A DNA stretch of 64,000 nt, taken from the NCBI GenBank assembly GCA_030533445.1, contig CM060065.1, positions 24,710,974 to 24,774,973 of the forward strand, written 5' to 3'. The position numbers and the translations under genes are program-made. Source of the DNA: Cyprinodon diabolis. Lineage: Eukaryota; Chordata; Actinopteri; Cyprinodontiformes; Cyprinodontidae. Below the pieces are notes generated by a model. It did no database searches, was not told the DNA's origin, and was given only the letters and a program-made list of their open reading frames with translations. How positions within the stretch are numbered: position 1 is the first letter of the stretch; each line of letters begins with the position of its first letter. Positions 13,252-39,985 of the stretch are shown piece by piece.

Positions 13252-15921
13252 GCACTTCCGTTCAAAAGTTTGGGGTCACATTGAAATGTCCTTATTTTTG
13301 AAGGAAAAGCACTGTACTTTTCAATGAAGATAACTTTAAACTAGTCTTAACTTTAAAGAAATACACTCTATACATTGCTAATGTTATAAATGACTATTCT
13401 AGCTGCAAATGTCTGGTTTTTGGTGCAATATCCACATAGGTGTATAGAGGCCCATTTTAAGCAACTATCACTCCAGTGTTCTAATGGTACAATGTGTTTG
13501 CTCATTGGCTCAGAAGGCTAATTGATGATTAGAAAACCCTTGTGCAATCATGTTCACACATCTGAAAACCGTTTAGCTCGTTACAGAAGCTACAAAACGG
13601 ACCTTCCTTTGAGCAGATTGAGTTTCTGGAGCATCACATTTGTGGGGTCAATTAAATGCTCAAAATGGCCAGAAAAAGAGAACTTTCACCTAAAACTCAA
13701 TAGTCTATTCTTGTTCTTAGAAATGAAGGCTATTCCATGTGAGAAATTGCTAAAAAATTGAAGATTTCCTATGACAGTGTGTAGTACTCCCTTCAGAGGA
13801 GAGTACTTTGTGTAATTGTACTTGTGTGCATTTGAAAGCTGCATCTTATATTCTATGCTGCTGTTTAGTAATGGCTTGTTCCCTGGTGAAAAGCCCATTT
13901 ATGTTCATCACTGGATAATTGTACTGTTTATGCTTGAATATGCTTGTTTGAACAGGAGAGGGTGGCACTTTCAGGTATGTAGAGCTACATGATTCTCTCC
14001 GGACTGTACAGCGGTGCATTGAGTAGCACTGGTGCCTTGCAGCAAGAAGGTTCTAGGTTCGATTCCCGGCCCGGGTTCTTTCTGCCTGGGGTTTGCATGT
14101 TCTCCCTGAGCATGCTGGGTTCTCTCCGGGTACTCTGGTTTCCTCCCAGGGTCCAAAAACATGACTGTTAGGCTAGCTGTCTTCAGTAAGTTCTCCTTAG
14201 GTGTTAGTGTATGTGTGAATGGTTGTTTGTCCTGTTTGTTTCTGTGTTGCCCTGCGATGGACTGGTGACCTGTCCAGGATGTACCCCGTCTCAAGCCCGT
14301 TGACAGCTGGAGATAGGCACCAGCACCCCTCGCAACCCCAGCAGGGATATAACGTGATGGCAAATGGATAGATGGATCGATGATTCTCTCCATGATGTGT
14401 TGGCTGGTTTATTTTTCTGGTTATTATCACACACAAAACAAATGGTTTATTCAAAACACATTCACAGTTTTCCCTCCAATTAACTTGAATGTTGTGAAGG
14501 CTGTGAATTGACCTGGGCTGTCCTAAATTGTGTAAAATTATCATATTCATAGTGGGAAAGTAAACCTTTTAATTTGGAGAACTTGTTAAATTATTCTCCC
14601 CAAAATATTTTGTCATCCAGAAAAAAGAAATGCTTTAGTTGAAATACATTCTGGTTTAAAATTGGAAAAGTGAAAAAACAAAATCTTAAGTATTTGAATT
14701 ATTTTATGTTTTTTTTTTATACTGTGTATGAAAACATACAGTTTTAACTTTTTGTGACAGTACAGTTTAGCTTTAATTTATTCTTTGTTATAATAAATGT
14801 GTGTCCTTTTTACATATAATGTCATATTTTCTTATAAATATTATGTCCTAATAAATTTAAAGCAATAAGGTTTGAAATTGTGGTTACATATATTTTTTTG
14901 CAACATCACAGGTATAAGAGAATAATCCATGTTTCTGCTCACCTGACCAGCTTGGTCTGCAGCTCTATGATTTCCAGACTGAGCTGCAGGTTTTCATCCT
15001 CACATTGAGCCAGCATCCTTAACAGGCTGCTGTTCTGCTGACTCAGCTTTTGATGAGCTTGTTTCAGACCATTCAATAATCCAGACAGGTCCTGTCTTTC
15101 ACTAGATGAGAAATAATAGAGCTAAAATACCACCAAAGGCTCAATACTCAAGATAAACACCTTTGGCAACAGAGGGAAATTACTAACCAAGACAAATCGT
15201 GGACCTCTGGAGGAGCTGCATAGATTTCAGAAAATGGAAAATTTAATCTTGTTCAGTAAAACAAATTATTAAATAACCAAATATTAAAATAAATTGTATC
15301 CTACCATTTACCGGAGTTTCAGTGTAGTCTGGCCAAGGCAAACAAATTATATCTGACCTAAAGAATTTAAATAAAAATGAAGAATTAAGAGCTTTTTTTT
15401 TTTACATGAGAGCTCCTCTTGCCTATAGCTTACTCTCACCTTTGTTGACTGCACTGGGCAATCCACTTCTTCATGGTGGATAGGAAAGTGTTCCTGCTCA
15501 CGAGTGGGTCCTGAAGGTCCGGATCCAGAAGCTGTCGTAGAGAAGCCAGTCTGTCCTCTTCTGCACTTCGAGCTTTAAGGGTTTCCAGGTAATGTATGAT
15601 GCAGGAGGCCAACACTGCTCCTGAGAATGAGACAGGAGCGAAGATGAAAGAGTGAAGGGCATAGAAAAGACATCCATATATCACAAGGTTTTGCCGAGGA
15701 CTCATGCAGAGAGTTTACCTGTGTTGCTGGCGTCACATTTGCTGTACATGAGGTTAAGGAGCTCATGTTCAGAAAATCCAGTGTCATTACCATCCTGAAG
15801 CAGGCTCCCTGTCCCACAGCTGTATGACCCTGGAAATTATAATGATGAAACACCTACTGTACTCTCACATACAGAAAGAAGTGGATGGAATGGAGTACTT
15901 ACCGCTGTGGCTCTCAGACAT
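7737..15921 (-). CDS. irag1: KASH5/LRMP/IRAG-family EF-hand-like coiled-coil protein, probably IRAG1
   Basis: Seventeen phase-compatible exons (minus strand, high to low): 15921-15903, 15829-15719, 15620-15440, 15357-15305, 15215-15188, 15101-14943, 12123-12006, 11927-11877, 11807-11730, 11661-11605, 11536-11477, 11390-11335, 10565-10472, 10283-10222, 9988-9307, 8518-8444, 8114-. Start chosen: MSESHSG, first ATG before a good GTAAGT donor. Residues about 10-105 look like the EF-hand-like domain of KASH5 ([15 protein letters not shown], then [19 protein letters not shown]). From about 130 onward it is mostly heptad coiled coil, then a charged linker and a second coiled coil ([19 protein letters not shown]). 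IRAG1 and LRMP are ER proteins linked to IP3-receptor signalling; KASH5 and zebrafish Lrmp act at the nuclear envelope. Position beside ctr9 favours IRAG1. The last exon reads to a stop at 7737 with no membrane segment; it may instead splice near 7961. Exon 4 donor (GTAGGA) was chosen by phase. Confidence 0.7.
8586..8942. mobile_element. TTAA-target MITE, copy A (irag1 intron)
   Basis: The element starts AGGTATAGTCGAGG and ends, inverted, ATGTATAGTGGAGG, with TTAA on both sides (8582-8585 and 8943-8946). The interior contains GTGGATCATCAAAATAAG and a GTGCATG segment shared with copies at 56635-56894 and 57043-57378 and with a partial at 56270-56468. TTAA targets are used by Kolobok and piggyBac transposons. 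It lies between coding exons 15 and 16 of the irag1-like gene. Confidence 0.7.
12273..12349. repeat. Imperfect AT/GTAT microsatellite in irag1 intron
   Basis: Alternating AT with interspersed GTAT and ACAT units. Directly seen; no coding value. Confidence 0.95.
13158..13248. repeat. (AT)n microsatellite, about 91 bp
   Basis: Pure AT dinucleotide array. Its left flank, read on the minus strand (TTCTTTTTGACTATTGAGC), also borders the AT array at 39880-39983, so both arrays probably grew inside copies of the same dispersed repeat. The right side runs straight into a Tc1 remnant. Confidence 0.95.
13250..13800 (+). pseudogene. Truncated Tc1-like transposon with transposase N-terminus remnant
   Basis: The left end reads CCGTTCAAAAGTTTGGGGTC, a known kind of Tc1 terminus in fish, immediately after an AT array that supplies TA targets. 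A transposase start is visible at 13665 (MARKREL...), followed by recognisable helix-turn-helix text such as [10 protein letters not shown] and KLKISYDS, but with in-frame stops near 13701, 13740 and 13785. The rest of the transposase and the right end are missing. It is dead and lies in the large intron between exons 7 and 6 of the irag1-like gene. Confidence 0.7.
14001..14379 (+). mobile_element. tRNA-derived SINE, full length, 12-bp target duplication
   Basis: Same family as 1819-2091 and longer at 379 bp. It keeps GAGTAGCACTGGTGCCTTGC, the B box GGTTCGATTCC and the body phrase GATGGACTGGTGACCTGTCC. The direct repeat ATGATTCTCTCC flanks it at 13989-14000 and 14380-14391. It lies in the same irag1 intron as the Tc1 remnant and is likely younger. 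Confidence 0.85.
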
Positions 15922-17678
15922 TTTGCTTTTTTCCACCTGTGGCTCTGATAAGGGATTACTATGCACCTATTAAATTAATTCTTTCAATAACTGTTATAAA
16001 GCACATTTTAAACATGGCTTTAAGATTCAACTAGAAATAATGGTGCCAAATGTTGAGCCGTAATTAAAGTTTCCCTGAAAAGCAGAGTTCTAGTGCTGAA
16101 GATGAGAAGTCTTCATTCAAATTAAAGAGTACTCTAGTTAATATCTTTAAACATAAAAAAATATTCATACTTTGCAGTTTAAACTGTTCTGCTACCTCAT
16201 CTAAAAAAATAATTATGAGCTAAATTCTATCTCAGATGTTGTTCTCATTGAGCTAATGTTTATTTGAGATACTAGATGATTTTCAAAGTGCTCCCCTCCC
16301 ATGCTTCACGCCAAAAACAGATGGCATCCTGGCTCCTCCTCTTGAAGAAAAGGCTGAAGTGGATCCGACAAGTGGATTTTTTTTCCTTTTATTCGCCAGT
16401 ACAAAACAAGATGAAAGAGGTTTTTCTTTTTTAATGATGTATTTTTAGATTAAACCTAGTCGATTAGATTAAGGAATATTTTTTACTGTGCAAAATCTTT
16501 CATTTGGACCACCTCTTTACAGTCAGCTGGGGTGTTTTCTCTCTTTCTCAAAAAAAAAAGAAAAAAAAGAAGACATTAGATACACAACTGGCCAGGAAGA
16601 TCAGATGATATTTTATTAAATAAGAATATAAACAACTGAACATCTTAGTTTTTAACAAAAATTCATGATATTTTGACTATTTTGTATATAAATTAATTAG
16701 ACTAATAAGCATTATTAATCCTTTAATTATTGCACTGGAAATGTAGTACCTACACATTGTTAAGTTGTCTGAAAAATCTTAGGGCGAGTCAAGGTTTTGA
16801 TTGATAATAAATAACGCCCCGCATAGTCACTCCTTCAAAACTCTCTGAAGGGGCCCCTGGTGCCTGCACAGCAGAGGCGGAGCCATACATTTTTATAAGG
16901 CTGGCCAGGCAATAACCAATGTACACTGAGGGGTGGCCGAAAGTGGATAGACGCCAGAACCTCAGGGTCAATCTACACTACAGCCTTTGCTAACAAATAG
17001 ATATTAAAACATCCATGCTTTCTAAATAAAAGGTACTACATATATTGATGATTTGATAAGTTTTTATTAAAATTGTTATTTATCTATGATTTCACTGAAG
17101 ACTCCTAGATGACTTGCAGAGACACATTTTCTCTATACCCCATGTAACACCAAATCTAGTTCTGAAAAGAGCATCAATTATGTACTTATAAACTTTGATG
17201 TTAATATATTGATGTGTATAATTAACCACAAAACCACAAAGAATTCAAATGTTTTGAATATTCTACTTGAATATTTATGCTGCCACCATCTGTAATAGAG
17301 GGAAAGAATTGTAGGGGTGGCCAATGAGTGGGTAAGAGGGGCCCCCCATCTACATCCGCCTCTGCTGCTCAGCTGCTTCAGAGGTTTTCAGTAATATCCA
17401 GCTACATAATGTGTCTCCTGCCTCGACGGTGTACAAATGATGCATAGTTTGAATTATTCATGTTTGAATAATAATATTAAACCGATAAATGTGTTCTTAG
17501 TACGCAATGCTAGTTTCAGTGGCAATAGATCGGAACTAAGTCGTAACTCCCTATCAATCCACCCGGACATAAATCCGGTGACACCGTCCGCTAAGTAGCA
17601 TCTAGCTAACAGCGGAGTGGATGTTTTGCTGTAGCTTTTCACAAGCAAAGCCAACTTGAGCGAGATTTACCTTTAAAA
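15922..17678. promoter_or_regulatory. Divergent intergenic interval between irag1-like gene and ctr9
   Basis: The two start codons face away from each other 1.76 kb apart, so both promoters should lie here. The ctr9-proximal 300 bp is the likelier promoter for ctr9, by position only. No TATA box is convincing on either side. An hAT MITE occupies 16872-17364, ending 314 bp before the ctr9 start codon. Untranslated exons of either gene could also be present and were not resolved. Confidence 0.4.
16872..17364. mobile_element. hAT-type MITE upstream of ctr9
   Basis: The left end is CAGAGGCGGAGCCATAC and the right end is CATCCGCCTCTG, giving short inverted repeats. The flanking octamers CTGCACAG (16864-16871) and CTGCTCAG (17365-17372) match at 7 of 8 positions, as expected of a slightly aged hAT target duplication. 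No coding frame is present. Confidence 0.7.
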
Positions 17679-32354
<14,676 letters not shown>

Positions 32355-32568
32355 GTCACTCAATGTTATGCTGAAAAAACTTGTTAAACATGGATTTGAT
32401 TTTGTTACTTCCATTTTGTTTCCTGTGTACTATTCATTTCTGGGTGGTGTTTAAATCAAAAGTCATGGACTAAAATTGCACCACGATGCCTCTGGAAAGA
32501 AGGTCGATTCATGCAAACTGGCCCTAATTTGACAAGTCGAAGTTTATGTATATAAAACATTCAAATGA

Positions 32569-32574
32569 AATAAA
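32569..32574 (+). promoter_or_regulatory. ctr9 poly(A) signal
   Basis: First AATAAA downstream of the ctr9 stop codon, giving a 3' UTR of about 230 nt. Canonical hexamer followed by a GTGTCTGAGG stretch that could act as the downstream element. Confidence 0.7.
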
Positions 32575-32644
32575 TCTTTAAACCTCCCGTGTGTCTGAGG
32601 TTTTCCACAACCAATTTAACATGACGACAGAACTTAAGTTAAAC

Positions 32645-32650
32645 TTTATT
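32645..32650 (-). promoter_or_regulatory. eif4g2 poly(A) signal (distal candidate)
   Basis: AATAAA on the minus strand about 805 nt past the eif4g2 stop codon. The interval 32651-33454 would then be 3' UTR; EIF4G2 has a long 3' UTR in other vertebrates. Another minus-strand AATAAA occurs near 32901, so alternative ends are possible. Confidence 0.5.
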
Positions 32651-33454
32651 TAGAATGATCTGTAGTTGTACACTAGACTTCTTGGGCATTACATAAATCA
32701 CAAGTGTACACATACAGCACATTTCTCTCGATTCCATGATAAAAAGACCCTTTAGAAATATTGCAAACAGATGTAAAATTTTGAGTGGTTAACAGCTGCA
32801 GCATAGTTAACTCTGTACAATGTCAATTCAGGACATTCAAGTATAGTCAGACACTTTAGAGGTATATCTATGCAACAGATAAATTAAAAAGGCCACACTG
32901 ATTTATTCTAAAGAAAATTTCTATTGAAAAGATTTTATTCAGGTGAATGAGATCATGTGCAAGATTGACCACAAGTTCATTCCAGATTGAAAATTTAAGG
33001 TAACTAAAGGCCCATAATTATCCAATCAAAGCAATTTAAAAAAGAAAAATCAAGGATAATACATTTCACTATTGCAACAACTCAGATGTTAAGCAAAGTG
33101 CATCTTCAACTGAATTATAAAAGCAGATACAATAAAAAATCTTGGTCTTATTCTTGTAAACAGTTTAAGGAAGTCCCACTTGTAACTGACGAGAAGGGCA
33201 ACAAAGCAGGTTGATACATTTTCCTTAGAAATACTGCCTACTCTCACACAAGCCCAAGACTGAAATGCACTAAACATCCCTGCAGAACACCAAATAGGAC
33301 AGACACTAGGAAGTACATACAGTAAGATAAAGCCAGTTTCATTTGGCAAAACACCTTAAGGACTAGTAACATTTGCAACTAAAGAGAGGACAAGATAAGG
33401 AGGGGTGGGGTATATAATTCATTGCGTTATAACACATGGCTTTGGCCTTTGTCA

Positions 33455-36400
33455 TCAGTCATCTTCATCCTCAGACTCTTCATCCTCAGCTGTTTCCAGC
33501 CATGTCAGCCATTGGTTCACCTGCATCAGAAAGTAAAACACTTCAGTTACAAACTGGACCCCTTTAATTAATGGCTGCATCATCAGTTGCAGAAGTCTGG
33601 TTCAATGTACCTGAAATAATGCTTTCCCCTTCCCTGGATACTCCTCTGTGATGTCTTCTTTCCATGAGAGGAAGGCTTCTTCTTCAACTATTTCCATGTC
33701 ATAAAGATTCACAAAGTAGCGCAGCAACATGCCTAAAGCAGAGCAAGGAAGAGTTTAAAAAAGCATCTAGGCAATAAAAAAAAAAAAAAACTTTAAAAGA
33801 ACATACCTTTTGGGAAACCCTTGGTGTTACAATGGACCTGCAGGGCATACAGCGCACTGACTTGCAGATTAATGTGATCATGCAGGAACTTCTGCAGAAC
33901 TGGTTTGAAGGACAGCAGAAGCTGCTTCTCCTCTTCCTGCTGCTCCTTGCTGGGTGCTGCAAGCTGCTCTTCGTCATCATCTGGGTTTGTCTCATAAGAA
34001 ATGTACTGCAGGAGGCTGGAGAAAAAAACAACAACAGGGAAATCCCATCAAAAGAATCACTTCAATGATTTAATTAAAGAGCATTTTTAAAGACGGCATA
34101 TCAGCAGACGTAAGAGTCAGGCGAGTACCTGGTCACAAGGATATTGACAAAGCCTTTATCAGTGTGAAGTTTAGGAGAGATGTTGTCTTTGATCCATTTG
34201 TAAATCGACTGTGGTGAAGGATCCACTTTGATCTGTTTCAGCAGTTCTTTTTCCAACTTCATCAGTGGGAACAAAAAGCTGAGACCTTTGCCCTCTAGAA
34301 TCTCCAACATCCTGTCCTTGTTCTGGTCAATTTCTGCACACACACAAAAAACAAGACATTAGCTGAAAAATCCCCTTAAACTGAGCATGGGAATAAATTG
34401 AGTGCTGAAAACAGCATACCGGGAAGCATCTTCTGCATGCTGACCCTGCTTTGCTGGAACAGGTCGCCCAGCCAGTCACGGTCCTTCAGTTTGACCATCT
34501 GCTGCAGGCACAGCAGGAACAGAGGGAAGTGTGCACCATTCTCCAGCTGATGAGCCAGGTCGTCAATGCTGGCCAGTTCAGCAATGATAGCTCGAGCTGC
34601 AAACTGTGCCAGGTATGATTTCACCAGAGGAATTTCTTCCTCAATCTTAGGACACTGATCTAGAATACGCAGAAAGGCCTACAGAGAAATATAAGGATGG
34701 TGGTGTTAACACTTTAATATTACTAGCAGGTCAAGTACTTTCCATCTATGAGGCCACGCACAGGCAGGAGACTGTCACGACTGATGAGGCCCTCGGTGGA
34801 GAGAGCGTGGATCAGTTTGCTGGCATTTTCCTTATCTTCATCTGCCCGCTCAAGGGAGAAAAGAATCATCTTATTCAGCATGTCAGATAAGAAGTACTTC
34901 GGAGCCCTCATTTCTTTTACAGCGCTCACAGCCTCCTCAATGTTTTTTCCATTCAGATAGTCGGTCATCAGTGTGTCCTATAATAAGGACAATGAGAGTT
35001 TTAAATGACACCATTTTATAGAAAGGAAGTCGGACATGGCTCATGAGGAACTTACTGTCATTTTGAACAGCTCTTCCTTAGTCGGTGGAGCCTTTTTATT
35101 GGACTTTGCTGGCTTTTCCTGGATTGGAGGGGGATTATTTTTAAGGCCAAGCTGCAATGACATGGAGAAAAACAGATTAAAATCTGCAACTTGCAATGAT
35201 AAGACTGTGGTAACCTTATATAAAGGGAAGATTACCTGTCCTAGTGGAGAACCTGTTGGAGGCATCAGAGTCATTTGTGGCTGCAGCTTTGGCACTTGGT
35301 TTTTGTTCATGATGAATGACTGAGCTGGCCTCAGACTGATCTACACCACAAATACACCAATTTGTTATGGTTTAAAACTTAATCCCAACTGAAAAGAGTA
35401 AATTTTGCCAATTGGGCATATCAGTACCTCATCGACGTTCAGTTTTCCTTTCTTGTTGAGCCTTGCACCCATATCCTTCGATTGTACTTGCCCTGTGTGG
35501 TTTGGCTTACGGTTGAAAACAGGCGAATTCTGTCCCTAAAAATATTTGGGGGAGGACAAAAACACACCTTTTAGTTACTTACAATATTAAGAATTACAAA
35601 AAAAGCTAAAGTGGTTACCTGACTTGGCTTCATGTATTGTTTTATTCCTGGCTCAAACTGAGGCTGGTGTGAGGCATTGCCGTTCCCCATATGGCCATTG
35701 AACAGTGGGCTCGCCCGGTGACGACTCATCGTAGGGGAGTAATGATCCTGAATAACTCCTGGACCAGTTCCAATGCCAATACCTTCAAACAAGACAAACA
35801 TTTGTGTTAAATACTTCAGTGACTGTCAGCCATAATAAAAATTTTAACAGTTAAGATTGCAGACATACCTGGTAGTTGTCCAAACATGTCAGCCAGCCCA
35901 CCAAGAGGCTCCCTCTCAGGTCTCCTTGTTGGCAGGAAGGAGTTATGGTCTGGGAAGAAGTCATTTCTCATCCCATCAGTGGATGGTGGAATGAACACAC
36001 CCAGATCCTTAAAAGCAGTGATAACTAGTTAGTCTATGACAAAATGCTATAATTGCCAGTCACTGAGTTATTATTGTGTGGTTAAATAACAGCCCTTGTT
36101 AACCAACCTTTACTGCATCATGGCGAACTTGGTTGATGGTCTTAGGTCCATTGTCCACGTAAGCCTTGCGAGGAACCCAGTTATTTTCTCGCAGCTCCAC
36201 CATGTTCTGCAACAGGAAGCGAATCCTGGCCGGCAATTCCTTGTTGTTCATTAAGGAACGCATGCGTCCAAAGTACTGATCAATGAGGGACTGTAGAGAG
36301 AAATTTTTAAATCAATACAACATTTAAGACAAGACAACTAATGTTTGACTGCTTAGTTCATTTACCTTAGCCTTTTCATGGTCGATTTTAGGTCCCACCG

Positions 36401-37867
36401 TTTTCATTATTTGACAGAGGCATTCCAAATCTTCACCCATATCCTTAAGCTGGACTCTCTTCTTTTTCTCCAAAAGCTTAAAAACAGAAATCAAATTCGA
36501 TCAGTTACACAACAATCTGGTTTAAGAATGAACAAACTTCGACAACATAAAACAGGTAACCCATACTGTTTTGATGCACTTGTGAAGAATGGATTCGTGG
36601 ATAAGATTGAGTTTGCCAAGTTCACCGATGAATTTGATGTTTCCCAGCATCTTGAACTTTGCAATAGCACGCTGCTCCTCCTCCTCAGAGGTGAGTGGGT
36701 TGTCATGTTTGTCAAAGACTGCAGACAAAGGTTGTTTTTATTAAATGGAAGAATGTGTCATAACAAACATGTATATAAAAAGAGATTTACTCACGGTCAA
36801 CATTCTTGGCACGGTTTTCAAATTCATCTTGAAGTTTAGATATCAGAAGCCTTCTAAAGGTCTGCAAAAGAAAAAAGAATGTATATATGCACACACACAC
36901 GAATAATATGTTTAAAAACACACTTACAGTATTGAGCTTGTGATTTCCTTGGCTTTCTACTGATGGGCCCTCAAAGTTTGGTGCTTCCTCCGCCAGGCGA
37001 AGACATAGTTGTGCATAAAGCTGGCTGTACTTGGGCTCTTCAAGGGCCTTGTCAACAATCTTGAGAAAGCAGATATACCAACATTTAACTGAGCATACCA
37101 GTAAAAAAAAAAAAAAAAGTAAATAACAGGTCTAAGCTTACTTACCAACAAGACAACTCCTTTTAGAACAAGTTTTGAATCCAAGCCAACATTGAGGAGC
37201 TCCAGGCACAGTTTGTCAAACTTTTCAGGGGTCAGCTTATTAAGTATGCTGAGGAACAAAATGTAAAATACATAAACACCCACAACTAAGCTCCACTTTT
37301 TTGCCCATCTTTTTAAAATATTAATGGTCCCAAACTTACCCTCTCACTTTCCTGAAGATTGCATCATTTTGCCCTTTGTCACTGGAGGAATTGGCATCTC
37401 GTCTAGTGCTTCGTGAAGGAATCCATCTCTGAACGCCAGGACCTGGGGTTTTCCCCAGGAACTCGCTGTTGTGGAGAGAGAACGGTCAGCATCACAATGC
37501 CTCATAAAAATAATGAGTGATTGAAACATATGTGCATAACTTTATTGCAACAACAAAGATGGAAAGTTCTTGCAGAAAAAAAAAAAAACGTTTCCACAGA
37601 AAGCTATCGTAAAGGTTTACACACTATTTCAGATATAAAAATGGGTGGAGGGATCAAAGGGTTACCTGTTGCAGACAGTCTTGGGATAGTGCTGAGGTGC
37701 ACCCCCACCTCCTCCCCCCACACTGTAAATCAAAAGACATTTTATTATCACCAAAAAATGCAGGATTGGCATGCTTTTCAGCTTGACACGCTTATAAAAG
37801 TATGCCGTATTCATATAGATTTATACCTGAAACGAGAAGGTCCCCCTGGTGCAACGACACTCTCCAC
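33455..37867 (-). CDS. eif4g2: eIF4G2 (DAP5/NAT1/p97), GUG-initiated translation factor
   Basis: eIF4G-related cytosolic factor lacking the eIF4E-binding end; it binds eIF4A and eIF3 and supports cap-independent and uORF-dependent translation. 20 coding exons: 37867-37827, 37722-37666, 37465-37340, 37248-37146, 37059-36928, 36861-36795, 36718-36567, 36476-36366, 36290-36108, 36007-35869, 35782-35619, 35535-35428, 35340-35236, 35151-35056, 34977-34762, 34678-34420, 34333-34129, 34015-33807, 33732-33611, 33520-33455. They total 2661 nt, 886 residues (human 907). The start is GTG at 37867 in context GCCAAAGTGG; an in-frame TAA lies upstream and no ATG intervenes. MIF4G domain is about residues 70-310 (ILNKLTPEKFDKLC), MA3 about 515-690 and the C-terminal W2 domain about 705-880. 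It ends in an acidic tail. Confidence 0.97.
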
Positions 37868-39160
37868 TTTGGCGGCTTGGCAAAGAATTTTAGTAAAGAA
37901 TTAAACAAAGTGTGGGGCAGGAAACACGATCTGGAGACAGACAAAAACAACTGAGTAAGAGCTTCAATAGAAGAAAATAGAGTAGTCGTGTTTGGATTAA
38001 GTTTTTTTTAATACAAATTATTGACTGGAATGTGTAACAATAACTTTAAACGGGAAAGTGAAGCACATGAAACTTAACACGTGTGTGCGTATGAGGCTAA
38101 GGAGAGCTAGCATGCTAACGTAGCAAGAAACTGGAACAAAACAAGACGGTGGCATAATGCTATCCTCGTTATGAAGGTTACGTAATCATAACCAAAACTT
38201 ATGTAAAACATATACACCCATACTTACTGATCGATGCTATCGCGATTATAGTGAAAACCTGGAACACTTTAAGCAGCTTCGACGGAAATGTATAGAGGAA
38301 ATCTGATCAAAACGACTTTTAACTCGCGTCACCACAGACGCACATCCAGATAAAGGTATGAGAACGGACTGCGTGACTTTTTTGTTCTTTAAACAAACGA
38401 TTATCCCAATTCTCTTTGGAAAGATTGTTAGCCAGTATAGAAAAACTCCTCCCAGAGATCCTGCCAACATATACACAATAAGCGATGGCCACAAGTTGTA
38501 TAACCATATGCCTTATAACCAAATACCATCTTAAAACGGTTCCGATACCTGATCGAGTTGTCTTACTTAAGGGCCAACGACATTTTTTAAACTAGCATCG
38601 GCTTTCGAACGGAAGGGGGGGGGGGGAGAAAAAATCTCAATCAGCTGGTTTTATGAGTTCTTTGTTCCAACACCGGAAGTCCAAGCAACGACATCTTGGG
38701 GGTTCTCGAAGCTACAAAGCTAACGGCTAAAAAGCTAACAACCAACAGTCGCTGTCGATTGTTTTTTTAATTGTAAACCAATATATTACTTATAAACCAT
38801 TAACTATGTTAATTAATTTAGAAAAAAGCAGGTGTGAGTGTTTTCACTCCTCCGGGAACCACATAATCCTCGAATAACTTCCTACTTTAGCTAACGTTAG
38901 CTAACCTAAATTAGTAGAGAAAAAACAGAGCTTACCTTTACAGAAGGGACGTCAGCGTTAGAGTTGGGAAGTTCAACCCCCAAAAAAAAAGAAATAAATG
39001 TAATTTAAAAGTAAGTCTTCAAAAGGATGTCGTGGCACCGATTGGTTTCAAAATGTTAAAGTCGGGAAACCTACAAGACCCGATGCGGCTACAAGGAAGG
39101 GATGAACTGCTGACTGCTGCTGTTCGTCACGCGGAGGACGAATTTTGTTAGGCACGTTAC
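37868..39160 (-). promoter_or_regulatory. eif4g2 5' UTR, first intron and promoter
   Basis: The start-codon exon begins at 37930 after the acceptor CTGTCTCCAG. Its intron runs to a good GTAAGC donor at 38935, so a non-coding first exon ends at 38936. The likely transcription start lies between about 39050 and 39180. CRE-like motifs occur at 39171-39178 (TACGTCAT) and in GACGTCAG near 38949. A run of nine or more G lies near 38616. CpG dinucleotides are denser near 39070-39200 than in flanking DNA. Confidence 0.55.
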
Positions 39161-39876
39161 CCTACAGCGCTACGTCATCATCCCGGACAAACGTAACGTT
39201 TGTTGAAACCTGGAGCATTTCGCAACAGGTTCCTTCAACTCTTATCAGCTGAAACGTTTCCATCTCAATTACTGAAACAAGGAAATGATTGACGACAATG
39301 AAACACTAACAACAGTGATATTTGTCTTGTTACTGTTTCAGTTTTAAAAAGTAAATAAGACCGAGTGCTTTCAGGGTGCTTGCTATTTTAACTGGGACTT
39401 ATAATTAAACGCAGAAGATAAAGAAAGGATAAATTTGTCCTGTACATTTTTTTCTGTGCTGCAAAAATACCCGTATGAATAAAATCTCGGAATGCCATTG
39501 CTTGCTCCCCATTGATCCCATATAAAACTTGACAAATCCTTGCTACCAGTGTCAAATAAACCCTTATCGACTAATTAGAAATTTAAGTTAAAAACACACA
39601 CCATCAATTTTTATTTAGTATTCAATTTGAGATCCTAATACACAAATATGACACCATGGCACCTCCTCCTCCTCCTCACCCTGGTTGCCAGATTGGTGCA
39701 TGCCATTTTCCAACCACTCTTCAGTCAAAATGGGTTTGTTGGTCTCTTGCATGAATAACATCCTCCTAAGTTTTTTATATTTGATAAACAGTGCAATAGC
39801 TATATATAAATACCCATGATAATACTGTGCAATAAGCCTGTATAATAATATAAGATAAATAAGAGACTTCAGCTGT

Positions 39877-39985
<109 letters not shown>

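Noticed and set aside
12273..13327. Frames with long IYIYIY repeats
   Set aside because: Translations of AT microsatellites.
33540..33605. Possible C/D-box snoRNA in the last eif4g2 intron (TGATGATG and CTGA on the minus strand)
   Set aside because: A snoRNA is known in a human EIF4G2 intron, but the C box here is imperfect, the terminal stem is poor and no guide region is evident.
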